From contig DKEN01000109.1 of assembly GCA_002452515.1 (NCBI GenBank), positions 1-6,991 on the forward strand: a stretch of DNA of 6,991 bases, read 5' to 3'. A program made the translations under genes and the position numbers. The stretch comes from Spartobacteria bacterium UBA6821 (GTDB lineage: Bacteria > Verrucomicrobiota > Verrucomicrobiia > Chthoniobacterales > UBA6821). Under the pieces are notes generated by a model. That model did no database searches and was not told the DNA's origin. It saw only the letters and a list, made by a program, of their open reading frames with translations. Below are positions 6,578-6,991 of this stretch, piece after piece. Within the stretch, counting starts at the first letter, position 1. Each line of letters opens with the position of its first letter.

Positions 6578-6991
6578 TTAACGTGAGTAAAGCTCAACAA
6601 CAAGCTGCTCGTTGACAACCGGGTTGATCTCTTCACGAGTCGGAATGCGAACAACCTTGCCGGAGAGATTCTCCTTGTCAACCAGAAGCCAATCCGGTGG
6701 CTCGACAATCTGGGTCTGCTCCAAACCACGCTGCGCAAGGCGCTTGGAACCATCCTTAGAGCGTACAGAAACCACATCGCCAACCTTGAGAGTGGCGGAC
6801 GAGATGTCTGTCTTGCGGCCATTCAGGGCAACGTGACCGTGGGCGACAAGCTGGCGTGCAGCCGAGCGTGTCTTAGCAAAGCCGAGACGATAGACAACAT
6901 TGTCGAGACGTGTCTCAAGGAGTTGCAGAAGAATCAGACCGGTAATGCCGCGGGTCTTGAGGGCAGTCTCGAAGTAACGGCGGAACTGGCG
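6578..6991 (-). CDS. rpsD: 30S ribosomal protein S4, C-terminal part (5' end beyond the window)
   Basis: Ribosomal protein S4 binds 16S rRNA early in small-subunit assembly and helps line the mRNA entry channel. The frame is open from the right edge to a stop at 6578-6580 and gives 137 residues. The visible part starts RQFRRYFETA and runs through the hallmark LLQLLETRLDNVVYRLGFA, the S4 RNA-binding domain (TRSAARQLVAHGHVALNGRK), then VGDVVSVR, and the conserved end, with DKENLSGKVVRIPTREEI, NEQLVVELYSR and the stop. Complete S4 has about 200 residues, so roughly 65-70 N-terminal residues are outside the window, including any zinc-binding cysteines. The gene is followed by its own terminator and not by rpoA-rplQ, so it is the last or only gene of its transcript here. 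A shorter ORF beginning at the GTG at 6775 is simply the tail of this gene. Confidence 0.97.
   Translation of the reverse strand, partial: RQFRRYFETALKTRGITGLILLQLLETRLDNVVYRLGFAKTRSAARQLVAHGHVALNGRKTDISSATLKVGDVVSVRSKDGSKRLAQRGLEQTQIVEPPDWLLVDKENLSGKVVRIPTREEINPVVNEQLVVELYSR

Noticed and set aside
6559..6836. Overlapping ORFs in the other frames around the rpsD end
   Set aside because: The S4 frame is unambiguous from the right edge to 6578; the others are compositional shadows.

Overview
The window looks like a chromosomal stretch from a Gram-negative bacterium of moderately high GC content. All four recognisable genes read on the minus strand, so the biological order runs from high to low coordinates. 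A secreted family 35 beta-galactosidase with a C-terminal discoidin-like module, next to a bifunctional-type penicillin-binding protein and a conventional bacterial ribosomal protein S4, fits a glycan-degrading member of the PVC group. Verrucomicrobiota is my best guess. This is an inference from gene content only; Bacteroidota or another lineage cannot be excluded.

Layout in order of transcription: (1) the 3' two thirds of rpsD (ribosomal protein S4), cut by the right window edge and closed by a strong rho-independent terminator; (2) a gap of about 310 bases holding that terminator and a possible promoter; (3) a secreted GH35 beta-galactosidase of 794 residues; (4) 29 bases later, nagA, N-acetylglucosamine-6-phosphate deacetylase (403 residues from the chosen start); (5) about 60 to 140 bases later, depending on the true start, a class A penicillin-binding protein with an intact glycosyltransferase domain. 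The last 32 bases of the window hold nothing I can assign.

The beta-galactosidase and nagA are probably cotranscribed. Together they would suit use of galactose- and amino-sugar-containing glycans: galactose removed outside the cytoplasm, and GlcNAc-6-phosphate (or GalNAc-6-phosphate) deacetylated inside. No transporter, kinase or deaminase of such a pathway is in the window. nagA also lies next to a cell-wall synthase, so a role in amino-sugar recycling is an alternative.

Two observations stand out. First, the transpeptidase half of the penicillin-binding protein lacks the catalytic serine and lysine of the SxxK motif (it reads T-L-F-T) and the serine of the SxN motif (G-K-N), while the glycosyltransferase motifs are intact. 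This suggests a glycan polymerase with a non-catalytic transpeptidase domain. Second, the same gene has no good start codon in frame; an ATG 79 bases upstream would enter the frame if one A were removed from a run of five, which points to a frameshift or a sequence error. I found no CRISPR array, insertion sequence, tRNA, integrase or obviously new multi-gene system.
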